Origin: a bacterium
GTDB lineage: Bacteria > Ratteibacteria > UBA8468 > B48-G9 > JAFGKM01
Assembly (NCBI GenBank): GCA_035371905.1
Contig: DAORXQ010000001.1
Span: 1-60,876, forward strand
Direction of reading: 5' to 3'
Length of the DNA: 60,876 nucleotides
The notes under the pieces: generated by a model
Databases searched by the model: none
What the model was told of the DNA's origin: nothing
The model's input: the letters and a program-made list of their open reading frames with translations, nothing else
Translations under genes and position numbers: made by a program
Part shown: in pieces, positions 8,182 through 15,683 of the stretch
How positions within the stretch are numbered: position 1 is the stretch's first letter
How the letters are laid out: the number at the start of each line of letters is the position of its first letter

Positions 8182-8879
8182 ATGAATTTCAATAACCTAA
8201 AAAAACTTTATGAAGAGTATAAAAATAAATTTGGGAAAATGCATATAATAAAATTTCTGATTTACTAAAAGAAGCCAAAGAAATTCATAAAAAGGACTGG
8301 TTAAAAAATCCAACTCCAAACAAAGACCATGAACAATCATGGAGATCATTTAAAGGGAAAAATCTGGAAAAACTGATACATTATATCATAAAAGATGCTG
8401 TTGAGGAATTAGGATTAAAAATAATAGAAGGAAATACCTTGGAAAGAAAAAAAGCAGAAAATTTGACAGAGGAACTTTCAAAAGTTAAAAGAAATTTGTT
8501 GGTGGATTATGGAGAATATGGTTCACATTTACCCGATGTTGATTTGATAATATATGAACCTGAAAGTTGTAAAATTATTGCTGTTATTTCCAGTAAAGTT
8601 ACTTTAAGAGAAAGGATTGCACAAACAGGTTATTGGAAAATCAAACTTTCTCAGGATAAAATAACAAAAGATATAAAAGTATTTTTTATTACACCCGATG
8701 AAGATAGAACATTGAGTAATAAAAAGCCATGTAAAAAAGGCAGGGCAATTGTTGAAATTGACACAAATGGAGGGTATATTTTAAATGAAGAAAGTATAGA
8801 GGAAAGTGAAAAAGTAAAAAAATTTGACAAATTTGTTCATGATTTAAAAAAACTATTAGGAAAAAATGAAAAGACATAA
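8182..8879 (+). pseudogene. Type II restriction endonuclease, BsaWI-like, with a one-base frameshift
   Basis: An ATG at 8182 opens a frame (MNFNNLKKLYEEYKNKFGK) that stops at 8266-8268. From about 8238 the sequence continues in another frame to 8879. Adding one A to the A4 run at 8236-8239 joins them as KFGKNAYNKISDLL and gives a 232-residue protein. Blocks DHEQSWRSFKGKNLEKLI (about 52-69) and the nuclease core PDVDLIIYE...AVISSKVTLRERIAQTG fit PD-(D/E)xK enzymes related to BsaWI, which is my tentative family call. The intact methyltransferase gene overlaps its 3' end by 14 bases. As written only a 146-residue C-terminal piece (TTG at 8439) could be made, without the N-terminal part. Confidence 0.7.
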
Positions 8880-9645
8880 AAAAGAAGTTAGTTTATTTGA
8901 ATCTTTTATAAAAGAAGAAGATTTAATAGAAGAAAAAGAAAGTACAGAAGAAGATGAAAAACCACCTTTTGAAACAACAACACTCTGGGATTACCCTAAA
9001 CAAAGTTATGGAAAAAAAACAAAAGGAGATAATAAATTTCAAGGTGTAACTCCTGCTTTTATAATCTGGAATTTAATACAAAGATATACAAAACTAGGAG
9101 ATTTAGTAGTTGATCCAATGGCAGGAAGTGGAACCACAATTGATGTTTGTGAAGAAGAAGGAAGGAGAGTTATTGGGTATGATATAAACCCAAAGCATCC
9201 CAAAGTAATAAAAAATGATTCCAGACATATTCCTTTACCTGATAATTCAGTTGATATGGTTTTTATAGATTCTCCTTATGGAGATAATGTAAATTATTCC
9301 GATGACCCAAAATTTTATGAAGAACTTGAAAAAGTCGCTATCGAGATTAAAAGAATTCTTAAGCCAGGAAAAGTATTAGGATGGTTAATAGGAAATCAAT
9401 GGGTTAAAGGGAAATTTACTCCTGTTGGATTTAAAGTTTATCAAATGCTTGAAAAACATTTTGAACCTATAGATATAATATGCGTGGCAAGAAGGGGACA
9501 AAGTTCAAATACACCTTTGTGGCATTACAGAGCAAGAAAATTTAATTTCTTTTTAAGAGGGTTTAAGTATTTACTGTTATTTAGAAAAGAAGAAAAAAAG
9601 GAAGAAGAAAGAAATAGAAAGATAAAGTGGAAGAAATATAAGTAA
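8866..9645 (+). CDS. Site-specific DNA methyltransferase of a type II R-M system
   Basis: 259 residues. Motif I (DPMAGSGT, 83-90) binds S-adenosylmethionine, and the catalytic motif IV is DSPY (135-138), preceded by a TPAFIIWNLIQRY region like motif X. The order X-I-IV matches gamma-type N6-adenine/N4-cytosine methyltransferases. DSPY in place of NPPY/SPPY leaves open which base is modified. The C-terminus is Lys/Glu-rich. It overlaps the nuclease gene by 14 bases, as expected for an R-M pair, and would protect the same target. If the nuclease frameshift is real, this is now an orphan methyltransferase. Confidence 0.85.
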   Translation: MKRHKKEVSLFESFIKEEDLIEEKESTEEDEKPPFETTTLWDYPKQSYGKKTKGDNKFQGVTPAFIIWNLIQRYTKLGDLVVDPMAGSGTTIDVCEEEGRRVIGYDINPKHPKVIKNDSRHIPLPDNSVDMVFIDSPYGDNVNYSDDPKFYEELEKVAIEIKRILKPGKVLGWLIGNQWVKGKFTPVGFKVYQMLEKHFEPIDIICVARRGQSSNTPLWHYRARKFNFFLRGFKYLLLFRKEEKKEEERNRKIKWKKYK

Positions 9646-9661
9646 AATTATCTTTACAAAA

Positions 9662-10318
9662 ATGATAAATTTTGAAGAATTGAAGAAAGAAGGGGAAAGG
9701 TGGGTAAGTGAGGGGTTAATTACAGAACAGCAACTTGAAAAAATACTACAGATATATATTCCTGAACAAAAACCCTCTGAAGATGAATTAAGAAAAAATG
9801 TTACAAGATTGATTTTGATTTTTGCATCTGTTTTTATTGGAATTGCTTTTTTCTCATTTGTTGCTTCTAACTGGAAATATTTATCTTTCCTTACAAAATT
9901 TTTTATAATTGTTATATGTATGCTTTCTTCTTATATTTCTGGCTGGTATTTTATAGAATTCAAAAACTTAAAAAGAACTGGAGAAGCACTTATATACCTC
10001 GGACAGTTAATCTTTGGTTCGGGTATTTTTTTAATCGGACAACATCATCATACTCCTGCTTATAACTGGCCTTTAGGTTTTATTTTATGGACAATAGGAA
10101 CAATTTTACTTGCTTTTTCAACAAATATTTTTTCTCTTTTTTATTTTGCAATAGTTTTATCAATAATTCCTGTTATTGGATTTCCTTTTATTATTTTTGA
10201 TGAGAGAATAATAAGTCAGTTTTTCTTTACACCTTTATGGATAGTTCTTTTTATGAGTTTTTTTCTTTTCATTTCAGGATTTATAATTTATAAAAAAGGA
10301 AAAAAACAGGGGATTTGA
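9662..10318 (+). CDS. DUF2157 integral membrane protein
   Basis: 218 residues. The cytoplasmic N-terminus (about 1-45) has the DUF2157 pattern, with WVSEGLITEQQLEKIL and a helix before the first membrane segment. The domain core GIAFFSFVASNWKYLS (about 60-75) is typical. Six or seven hydrophobic segments follow. The function is unknown. DUF2157 genes often lie next to DUF4401-type and GDYXXLXY genes, as here, so the three probably form one membrane complex. The stop (TGA 10316-10318) is almost adjacent to the next gene. This protein is shorter than many DUF2157 proteins. Confidence 0.75.
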   Translation: MINFEELKKEGERWVSEGLITEQQLEKILQIYIPEQKPSEDELRKNVTRLILIFASVFIGIAFFSFVASNWKYLSFLTKFFIIVICMLSSYISGWYFIEFKNLKRTGEALIYLGQLIFGSGIFLIGQHHHTPAYNWPLGFILWTIGTILLAFSTNIFSLFYFAIVLSIIPVIGFPFIIFDERIISQFFFTPLWIVLFMSFFLFISGFIIYKKGKKQGI

Positions 10319-10320
10319 AA

Positions 10321-11398
10321 ATGGTGTTTGGATATCTTCTTTTGATTTTAATAGTTTTTCTTTTATTTCAAGGAGCAAGAAATTTTCTCTCTTTCCTCTT
10401 TAAAATTAAACAACATCCTGAAAAAGAAATATTTAATCTCACCATAAATAGAGAAAATACTGTCGGACAGATATTTATAATTTTAAGCATTATTTTTTTT
10501 GGTGAATCACTACTAATTCTTAACAGATATTTTTCAGGTAATCTTTCTTTTTACTGGGTCATTTTTATTGTAATATTGATTTCTTTAATTCTTGGTTATT
10601 TCCTTGAATCTCTTTATTCTATTATTTTTGGTATTATATTTCTACCCTGCTGGTGGATTTCCCATTCAGTAGTATGGATTGAAAAGCGAACAATAGCCAC
10701 AAATATCATACTGAGTGGACTTTATTTTATAATTTTAATTTATTATCTTTCAGGAAGAATTCTTGAAAAAAATAAAAAATGGGAAAAAACAGGAATAATA
10801 ATGCATTTCTTATCAATTCCAATGCTTTTTACATTTCTTTTTCTTCTTTCAACTCCTTATGGAATATCACTTATTGAAGGGAATCTTGGAAGCCCAAACA
10901 TTCTTCTTTCAAAACCTTTAACATTTTTTATTCTTTTATTCTTTTTTTCTTCAACAATCTTACTTTTCTATGCTTCATTTAAAAATTTTATTTCTATTTC
11001 CCTTGAATTTATACCTTTATTTTTTATCCTGTGCTTTTTTTTGTCTTTTTTATTCTTTCAAATTCCTCAACTTACAAATATGGAATATACCTACAAAAGG
11101 TCATTTGTTGAAAGTTTTACTCCACAAGGTATTTTTTTTGTTATATTTTTAAATATAATCACTTTTTCATTTTCTCTTTTACTTTTTTTTCCTTGGATAT
11201 CAAAGAAAAGAAGAGATACTTGTAAATTTTGGTGTTCTGTTTATGTCTATTTTTGCAATATTTCAGTATTTTAATTATTTCAAATTTTTAAATAAAAGTT
11301 TGTTTTTCCTTGGAGGTGGGATACTGCTTTTTGTATTGGGTTACTTTATGGAAAAGGGAAGAAGAAAATATATTGAAAAAATTAAAGGAGTACAATGA
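10321..11398 (+). pseudogene. DUF4401/DUF2157-like membrane protein, frameshifted near its C-terminus
   Basis: From ATG 10321 (TTG 10315 also possible) a very hydrophobic protein with about ten membrane segments runs to a TAA at 11272-11274. Its last residues there are unlike a membrane helix. A shift of one base around 11202-11217 instead continues as LVNFGVLFMSIFAIF and LGGGILLFVLGYF, two good membrane helices with a basic tail (EKGRRKYIEKI), and ends at 11396-11398 in an ATGA overlap with the next gene. Removing one base gives 358 residues. An extra A in the AAAA run at 11206-11209 is one possible cause. Function unknown; same cluster as DUF2157 and GDYXXLXY. Confidence 0.65.
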
Positions 11399-11904
11399 AT
11401 AAGAAAACAATAAAGTTTTTTATTGTGATTTTTATCCATATTCTTATTTTAACTGGTGTTGCTCTATATTATAAATGGACAAAAAAAGGTATCACTGTTT
11501 TTTTAAAAATTGGACGATATGATCCGATGAGCCCATTGAGAGGTGATTATTTAACACTATTTTATCCTGAAATTTCACGTATACCATTTACTGAATTTGC
11601 ATCTTCTGTTTCTATAGGAGACACTTTTTATGTTCCACTTGAAAAAAAAGATAAAATATGGATTAGAAAAAAGGATGTAAAAATAGACAAAAGGAAGGAA
11701 TATGAGGGAATATTTATAAAAGGGATGGTTAAAAATGTGGGAAGTTATGTTATATTAGAATATGGAATTGAAACCTACTATATACCTGTTGGAACAGGAG
11801 AGGATATTAAATGGAGTGATAATGATTATGCTGAAATATTTATTGATGAAAATGGAAATGGTAAAATAAAAAAGATTTATTTAAATGGTAAACAATTTCC
11901 GTAA
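11395..11904 (+). CDS. GDYXXLXY domain membrane-anchored protein
   Basis: 169 residues with one N-terminal membrane helix (about 7-27) and an extracytoplasmic domain. It contains LRGDYLTLFY (about 48-57), an exact match to the GDYxxLxY motif that names the family. The function is not established. The gene starts inside the stop codon of the repaired membrane-protein frame (ATGA) and has an AAAGGAG Shine-Dalgarno, which supports that repair. It likely acts with the two preceding membrane proteins. Confidence 0.8.
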   Translation: MNKKTIKFFIVIFIHILILTGVALYYKWTKKGITVFLKIGRYDPMSPLRGDYLTLFYPEISRIPFTEFASSVSIGDTFYVPLEKKDKIWIRKKDVKIDKRKEYEGIFIKGMVKNVGSYVILEYGIETYYIPVGTGEDIKWSDNDYAEIFIDENGNGKIKKIYLNGKQFP

Positions 11905-11921
11905 TAATAGAATCTACAAAA

Positions 11922-12248
11922 ATGGAAAAGAATAATTTACCGAATCCAAGAATATCAGCAATACTTTCTTTTATTTTCAATGGACTTGGGCAGATTTATA
12001 ATGGAGAAATAAAAAAAGGACTTACACTTATTTTCCTTTCCGGTGTCTCTCTTTTAATTTTAATACTTGGAGCAATTTTTATCTTTTATTTCATTAAAAC
12101 ACTTCCTCCAATTAGTTTTTTAATATGGGGAGTTTGTCTTTTTTTCTTCGGTCTAACCTCAATTATTATAATAGGAATTTACAGTATTTCAGATGCTTAT
12201 AATAAGGCAAAAAAAATTTTAGAGGAATATGAAGGAAGAACTAAATAA
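11922..12248 (+). CDS. Small TM2-like membrane protein
   Basis: 108 residues with NPRISAILSFIFNGLGQIYNGE near the N-terminus, a pattern of TM2/DUF5683-type small membrane proteins, followed by two or three hydrophobic segments and a charged C-terminal tail (KAKKILEEYEGRTK). The function is unknown. TAGAAT at 11908-11913 lies 8 bases before the ATG with no Shine-Dalgarno, so initiation may be leaderless. The 3' end overlaps the recombinase gene by 20 bases. Confidence 0.6.
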   Translation: MEKNNLPNPRISAILSFIFNGLGQIYNGEIKKGLTLIFLSGVSLLILILGAIFIFYFIKTLPPISFLIWGVCLFFFGLTSIIIIGIYSISDAYNKAKKILEEYEGRTK

Positions 12249-13107
12249 ATTTATTGATTATCTTGAAAACCAGAAAAATTATTCAAAACATACAGTAAAA
12301 GGTTATAAAAAAGATATATCACAGTTTATTGAGTTTTTAAAAGAAAAAAAAATCTCTGATTTTGAAAAAGTTGAATATGAGGATTTTATAAGTTTTATAG
12401 GTAAATTAAAAAATTCAAAATTAAAAGAAAAAACAATAGGAAGAAAGGTTGCTTCATTAAAATCATTTTATAAATTTCTTGTTATGAGAAAATATATAAG
12501 GAAAAATCCTGCTATCTTAATTCAATCACCAAAAATACCCGAAAAATTGCCAAATTTTTTAACCTATAATGAAATTTCCAGAATTCTTGAAATACCTTTT
12601 GATAAAAAAAACTGGCAGACATTAAGAGATAAAGCAATTTTAGAGATTTTATATTCCACTGGAATAAGGGTTGGAGAACTTGTAAATTTAAAATTAGAAG
12701 ATATCAATTTTGTGGATGAAGTTATAAAAGTAAAGGGTAAAGGGAAAAAAGAAAGAATAGTTCCAATAGGGAAACCTGCTTTAAATAGTTTGATTGAATA
12801 TATTGAAAAGAGACCGAATAAAAAGGAAAAATTCTTATTTTTAAATAAATATGGTAAAAAATTAACAGAAAGAACTATTGAACGACTTGTAAAAAAATAT
12901 TCATTAATATCTGGAATAAATAAAAATGTAACCCCTCATACAATCAGACATACTTTTGCAACACATCTTCTTGATAGAGGAGCAGATTTAAGAACTGTTC
13001 AGGAATTACTCGGACATGAAAGGATAACAACAACCCAGATTTATACACATCTAACTATAGAAAAATTAAAAGAATTATATGAAAAATTTCATCCAAGAGG
13101 TAAATAA
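12229..13107 (+). CDS. xerD: Tyrosine recombinase XerC/XerD
   Basis: 292 residues, full length for a Xer recombinase. An N-terminal SAM-like core-binding domain spans about 1-90, and the catalytic domain holds Arg147 (TGIRVGE), Lys171-172 region, His237-x-x-Arg240 (HTIRHTFATHLL), His263 (LGHERI) and the nucleophile Tyr272 (IYTHL). It resolves chromosome dimers at dif, probably with FtsK. XerC and XerD cannot be told apart here; many phyla have one copy. No att-like repeats or phage genes surround it, so a mobile-element integrase is unlikely. It converges with the DUF4380 gene, overlapping 19 bases. Confidence 0.88.
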   Translation: MKEELNKFIDYLENQKNYSKHTVKGYKKDISQFIEFLKEKKISDFEKVEYEDFISFIGKLKNSKLKEKTIGRKVASLKSFYKFLVMRKYIRKNPAILIQSPKIPEKLPNFLTYNEISRILEIPFDKKNWQTLRDKAILEILYSTGIRVGELVNLKLEDINFVDEVIKVKGKGKKERIVPIGKPALNSLIEYIEKRPNKKEKFLFLNKYGKKLTERTIERLVKKYSLISGINKNVTPHTIRHTFATHLLDRGADLRTVQELLGHERITTTQIYTHLTIEKLKELYEKFHPRGK

Positions 13108-13961
13108 TCTTTTAAAATCCTCTTTATCTCTTTTTCATCGGGCTTAAGATTCTCTATTTCAATTAAATCCCATATTTCTTTGTGTTCAATATATCCTTCT
13201 GGTTCAACAGTTTTCAATGGACTTAATGTTTCAAGTTCAAGAAATTGAGAATTTGTATAGACCTCAACATTGCATCCAAAATCAGGGTATTCTCCTTCAT
13301 AGAGAGCAATTTTTTTAACAAATAAAAGACCATCTACATAATAAGCAATCCAGTTTGAATTTACAAATGTTCCTATTTTAAATGGTCTTTCAATCTCTAC
13401 ATCCTGTTGAACAAAAATAAAATTTTCATTTAAAATCAATCTTTTGTCCGAAATATCTGTATACTGCCATAGAGAAATATGCCTGTCAGGTAAAAGTCCA
13501 TGTCTATCAACCTTTTTTGACTTTATAGGAATTATTGCAAAACCACCTTTTTTCATAACAGATAAAGCCCAGCATGCAAATTTAATTGGCCATCTTCCAA
13601 TATTCCTTATCCTGTGGTTTACTTCAATCCCTTCCTTTGTTTTTTTTATTTCAATTTCTTTTTTTACAGAATTCTGTATTTCTGCATTTCCAGAAATACT
13701 TATATTCTTACTCTTTTCTTCAATTTTTACAGGTTTATTATCAAGAGAATAGGAACGAGGTTTATCTTCTGGAGAAGTCCATAATCTGTGTCCTCCATAA
13801 ATCTGCCACTTCCCTTCTTCTGTATCTATTGTAAGGTCTGGAATAACTTCAAAAACATTTCTATCAGGATATTTTTTAAGCGAAAAATGAATAATCCTTG
13901 GTCCAATATCTTCGGGTATACCAATAATAAATTCCCCCATTTCAAACTTTTTTATTTTCAT
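13089..13961 (-). CDS. DUF4380 family protein (mutarotase-like beta-sandwich)
   Basis: 290 residues, almost all predicted beta strand. IGPRIIHFSL (about 20-29), YGGHRLWTSPEDKPRSY (about 54-70) and the C-terminal block LELETLSPLKTVEPEG (about 251-266) fit DUF4380, a family with a galactose-mutarotase-like fold and unproven function. There is no signal peptide. GGAGAAAAAAATG gives a good ribosome site. It is the last gene of the minus-strand run that starts at tetR, directly after the amidohydrolase. It probably acts on carbohydrate, but this is inference. Confidence 0.65.
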   Translation of the reverse strand: MKIKKFEMGEFIIGIPEDIGPRIIHFSLKKYPDRNVFEVIPDLTIDTEEGKWQIYGGHRLWTSPEDKPRSYSLDNKPVKIEEKSKNISISGNAEIQNSVKKEIEIKKTKEGIEVNHRIRNIGRWPIKFACWALSVMKKGGFAIIPIKSKKVDRHGLLPDRHISLWQYTDISDKRLILNENFIFVQQDVEIERPFKIGTFVNSNWIAYYVDGLLFVKKIALYEGEYPDFGCNVEVYTNSQFLELETLSPLKTVEPEGYIEHKEIWDLIEIENLKPDEKEIKRILKDYLPLG

Positions 13962-13974
13962 TTTTTTCTCCTAT

Positions 13975-14856
13975 TTATAGATTTAGAAGTTTAATAGCAT
14001 TTTCTCTTACAATTTTTCTGAATATATTTTCACTTATTTTTCCCTTTTCAACAAGACCTTTTAAAAATTTGATAAGTGGAGTATCCTGGTCAGGTCTACA
14101 TAAATCAGTTCCAAATAAAAGACGGTCAGAAAATTCACTTAAAAATTTAACCGCATATTCAGTGTCTCTTTTAAGTGCATTATATCCACTTCTTGCTGAA
14201 AGGTCTCCATAAAGATTTCTGTATTTTCTGAAAAGGACAGGGACAATTCCCTCTTCAATAACAGGATAATCAGGATATCCATATCTATCTTCCTCATCTT
14301 TTAGAACCGATATCTCTGACCAGAAAGAAGGACCGTGTCCGATAAATTTTAAATCAGGAAAAAGAGAAAGACATTTTTCAAGTTGAGGTAATCCCGGTTC
14401 ATCATATAATCCATAAGTATTTCCAAGTTTACCATTTCCATCAAAAATAATCGGAAAACCAACTTTTTCAGCATGTCTAAATAAATTTAAAACTCTTTCG
14501 TCAAGAAATGGAAGGTTTGGCATAACTTCTCCAATTCCTTTACAACCGAGAGATTTATAATAATTTAAAATTTTTTCAAAATCTGCCTCTGGTGAATTTG
14601 TTATAGCACGAGGGTCAATATTACAGAATGGTATAAATCTTCCTGGATATTTTTCACAGATTTCTATTATTTCTTCATTTGATTGAGGAAGATAAACTTC
14701 TGGATTTACAATCGGTAATAAAACTCCTTTTTCTATACCAAGTTCATCATATCTTTTTATAACTTGTTCAGGAGAAGAAAAGAGGGATTTTCCATCAATC
14801 CATATGTAAGGTCTTTTAAAAACGTGACAGTGAACATCTATAAAAACTTTTTCCAT
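13975..14856 (-). CDS. Amidohydrolase-2 family TIM-barrel hydrolase/decarboxylase
   Basis: 293 residues. It starts MEKVFIDVHCHV; the HxH metal motif (His9, His11) sits at the end of strand 1. Later signatures are KGIGEVMP (about 131-138), a metal-site histidine in FIGHGPSFW and LLFGTDLCRP with the catalytic Asp. This matches the amidohydrolase-2 superfamily; substrate unknown. I chose the ATG at 14856, which follows the PagL-like stop after one base, over an overlapping GTG at 14868. The gene is part of the efflux-operon run. Confidence 0.75.
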   Translation of the reverse strand: MEKVFIDVHCHVFKRPYIWIDGKSLFSSPEQVIKRYDELGIEKGVLLPIVNPEVYLPQSNEEIIEICEKYPGRFIPFCNIDPRAITNSPEADFEKILNYYKSLGCKGIGEVMPNLPFLDERVLNLFRHAEKVGFPIIFDGNGKLGNTYGLYDEPGLPQLEKCLSLFPDLKFIGHGPSFWSEISVLKDEEDRYGYPDYPVIEEGIVPVLFRKYRNLYGDLSARSGYNALKRDTEYAVKFLSEFSDRLLFGTDLCRPDQDTPLIKFLKGLVEKGKISENIFRKIVRENAIKLLNL

Positions 14857-14857
14857 T

Positions 14858-15376
14858 TTAAAAATCACTGCCTATACCGATGAGAAAAAGTTTAGAATTA
14901 ATTCCTTCATTGGGCAATTTTATTCCGGCATTTGAAACATGCCTTAATCTTATCTCAGTATTTAAAAAAACTTTCTTCAAAAAAACCCTTACTCCAAAAC
15001 TTACTGATGATGCAAAATTAAAATGAGTGGATTGTTCAACAAAATCTGATGAAAGATAAATTATTCCTGTACCAACTTTCAAATATGGCTGGAAATTACT
15101 ATCAGAGAATTTATACAATAAAAAACCAGAAACTCCTATTTCAAAATTATCGGCTGGACTGAAGACATAAGAAACATATGGTTCTATCTGATAAAAAAAA
15201 TTTTTACTGTTTTTAATCGGTCTTGTGAAGTCAACCATCAATGTATAAAATTCATAATTTTTTGGATTTTGAATTTTTGCAAAGCCATAACCAGTATAAA
15301 AATCAACCTTAAAATTTCTAATTTCACAGAAACCTGAAGAAAAAATTAAAAAAATCAAGAATAATATTTTTTTCAT
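14858..15376 (-). CDS. pagL: PagL/acyloxyacyl-hydrolase-like outer-membrane lipid A deacylase
   Basis: 172 residues with a signal peptide (1-17) and an eight-stranded-barrel pattern ending in Phe. RHVSNAGIKLPNEGIN (145-160) matches the PagL motif around the catalytic His (146) and Ser (148). PagL removes the 3-O acyl chain from lipid A in the outer membrane. The catalytic Glu is not clearly placed: 12 residues after the Ser there is Asn160, with Glu157 nearby. It lies 14 bases after the PII-like gene with an AGGGGAT ribosome site, so it may be read with the RND efflux genes and suggests a joint envelope response. Confidence 0.72.
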   Translation of the reverse strand: MKKILFLIFLIFSSGFCEIRNFKVDFYTGYGFAKIQNPKNYEFYTLMVDFTRPIKNSKNFFYQIEPYVSYVFSPADNFEIGVSGFLLYKFSDSNFQPYLKVGTGIIYLSSDFVEQSTHFNFASSVSFGVRVFLKKVFLNTEIRLRHVSNAGIKLPNEGINSKLFLIGIGSDF

Positions 15377-15390
15377 CTTATCCCCTTTTT

Positions 15391-15683
15391 TTAAATAACA
15401 TCTTCAACCGGAAGAATAAAAACTTTTAAACCTTTCTTTTTATACTTCTCTTTTGCTTCTTTAAATTTTTCTAATAATAAACTTTCCTTTTCATCCTCAA
15501 CAACTGTGCAAAAAATAAAGTATTCCAGGATGGCCACACATTTGTTCCAAGATGTGGACCTGCTGTTTTCCCAACTCCCTGAACCTTTTCTATCCTTGTA
15601 TATTCTTCAACTTTACACTCTTTCAGAATATCAAGGATTTCTTCGTGAATTCCTATATTTGAAACAATTAAAAACATCTTCAT
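15391..15683 (-). pseudogene. PII/CutA-like small regulatory protein, frameshifted
   Basis: ATG at 15683 opens MKMFLIVSNIGIHEEILDIL and runs through QGVGKTAGPHLGTNVWPSWN to NTLFFA, then leaves the family pattern and stops at 15471. One extra T in the coding-strand T6 run (plus-strand A6 at 15510-15515) gives LFFCTVVEDEKESLLLEKF and ends KVFILPVEDVI at 15391, a 97-residue ferredoxin-like fold protein resembling PII-like/CutA-like proteins. The role is unknown. The gene overlaps the end of the RND pump by 4 bases and so may sense a ligand for the efflux system. Sequencing error and real decay are both possible. Confidence 0.6.

Noticed and set aside
8236..8241. Programmed frameshifting in the restriction enzyme
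   Set aside because: The A4 run is too short for efficient slippage and there is no stimulating structure evident; mutation or sequencing error is simpler.
12229..13107. Tyrosine recombinase as integrase of a mobile island
   Set aside because: Full-length Xer motifs, no attachment repeats, tRNA or phage genes adjacent; a housekeeping dimer-resolution enzyme fits better.
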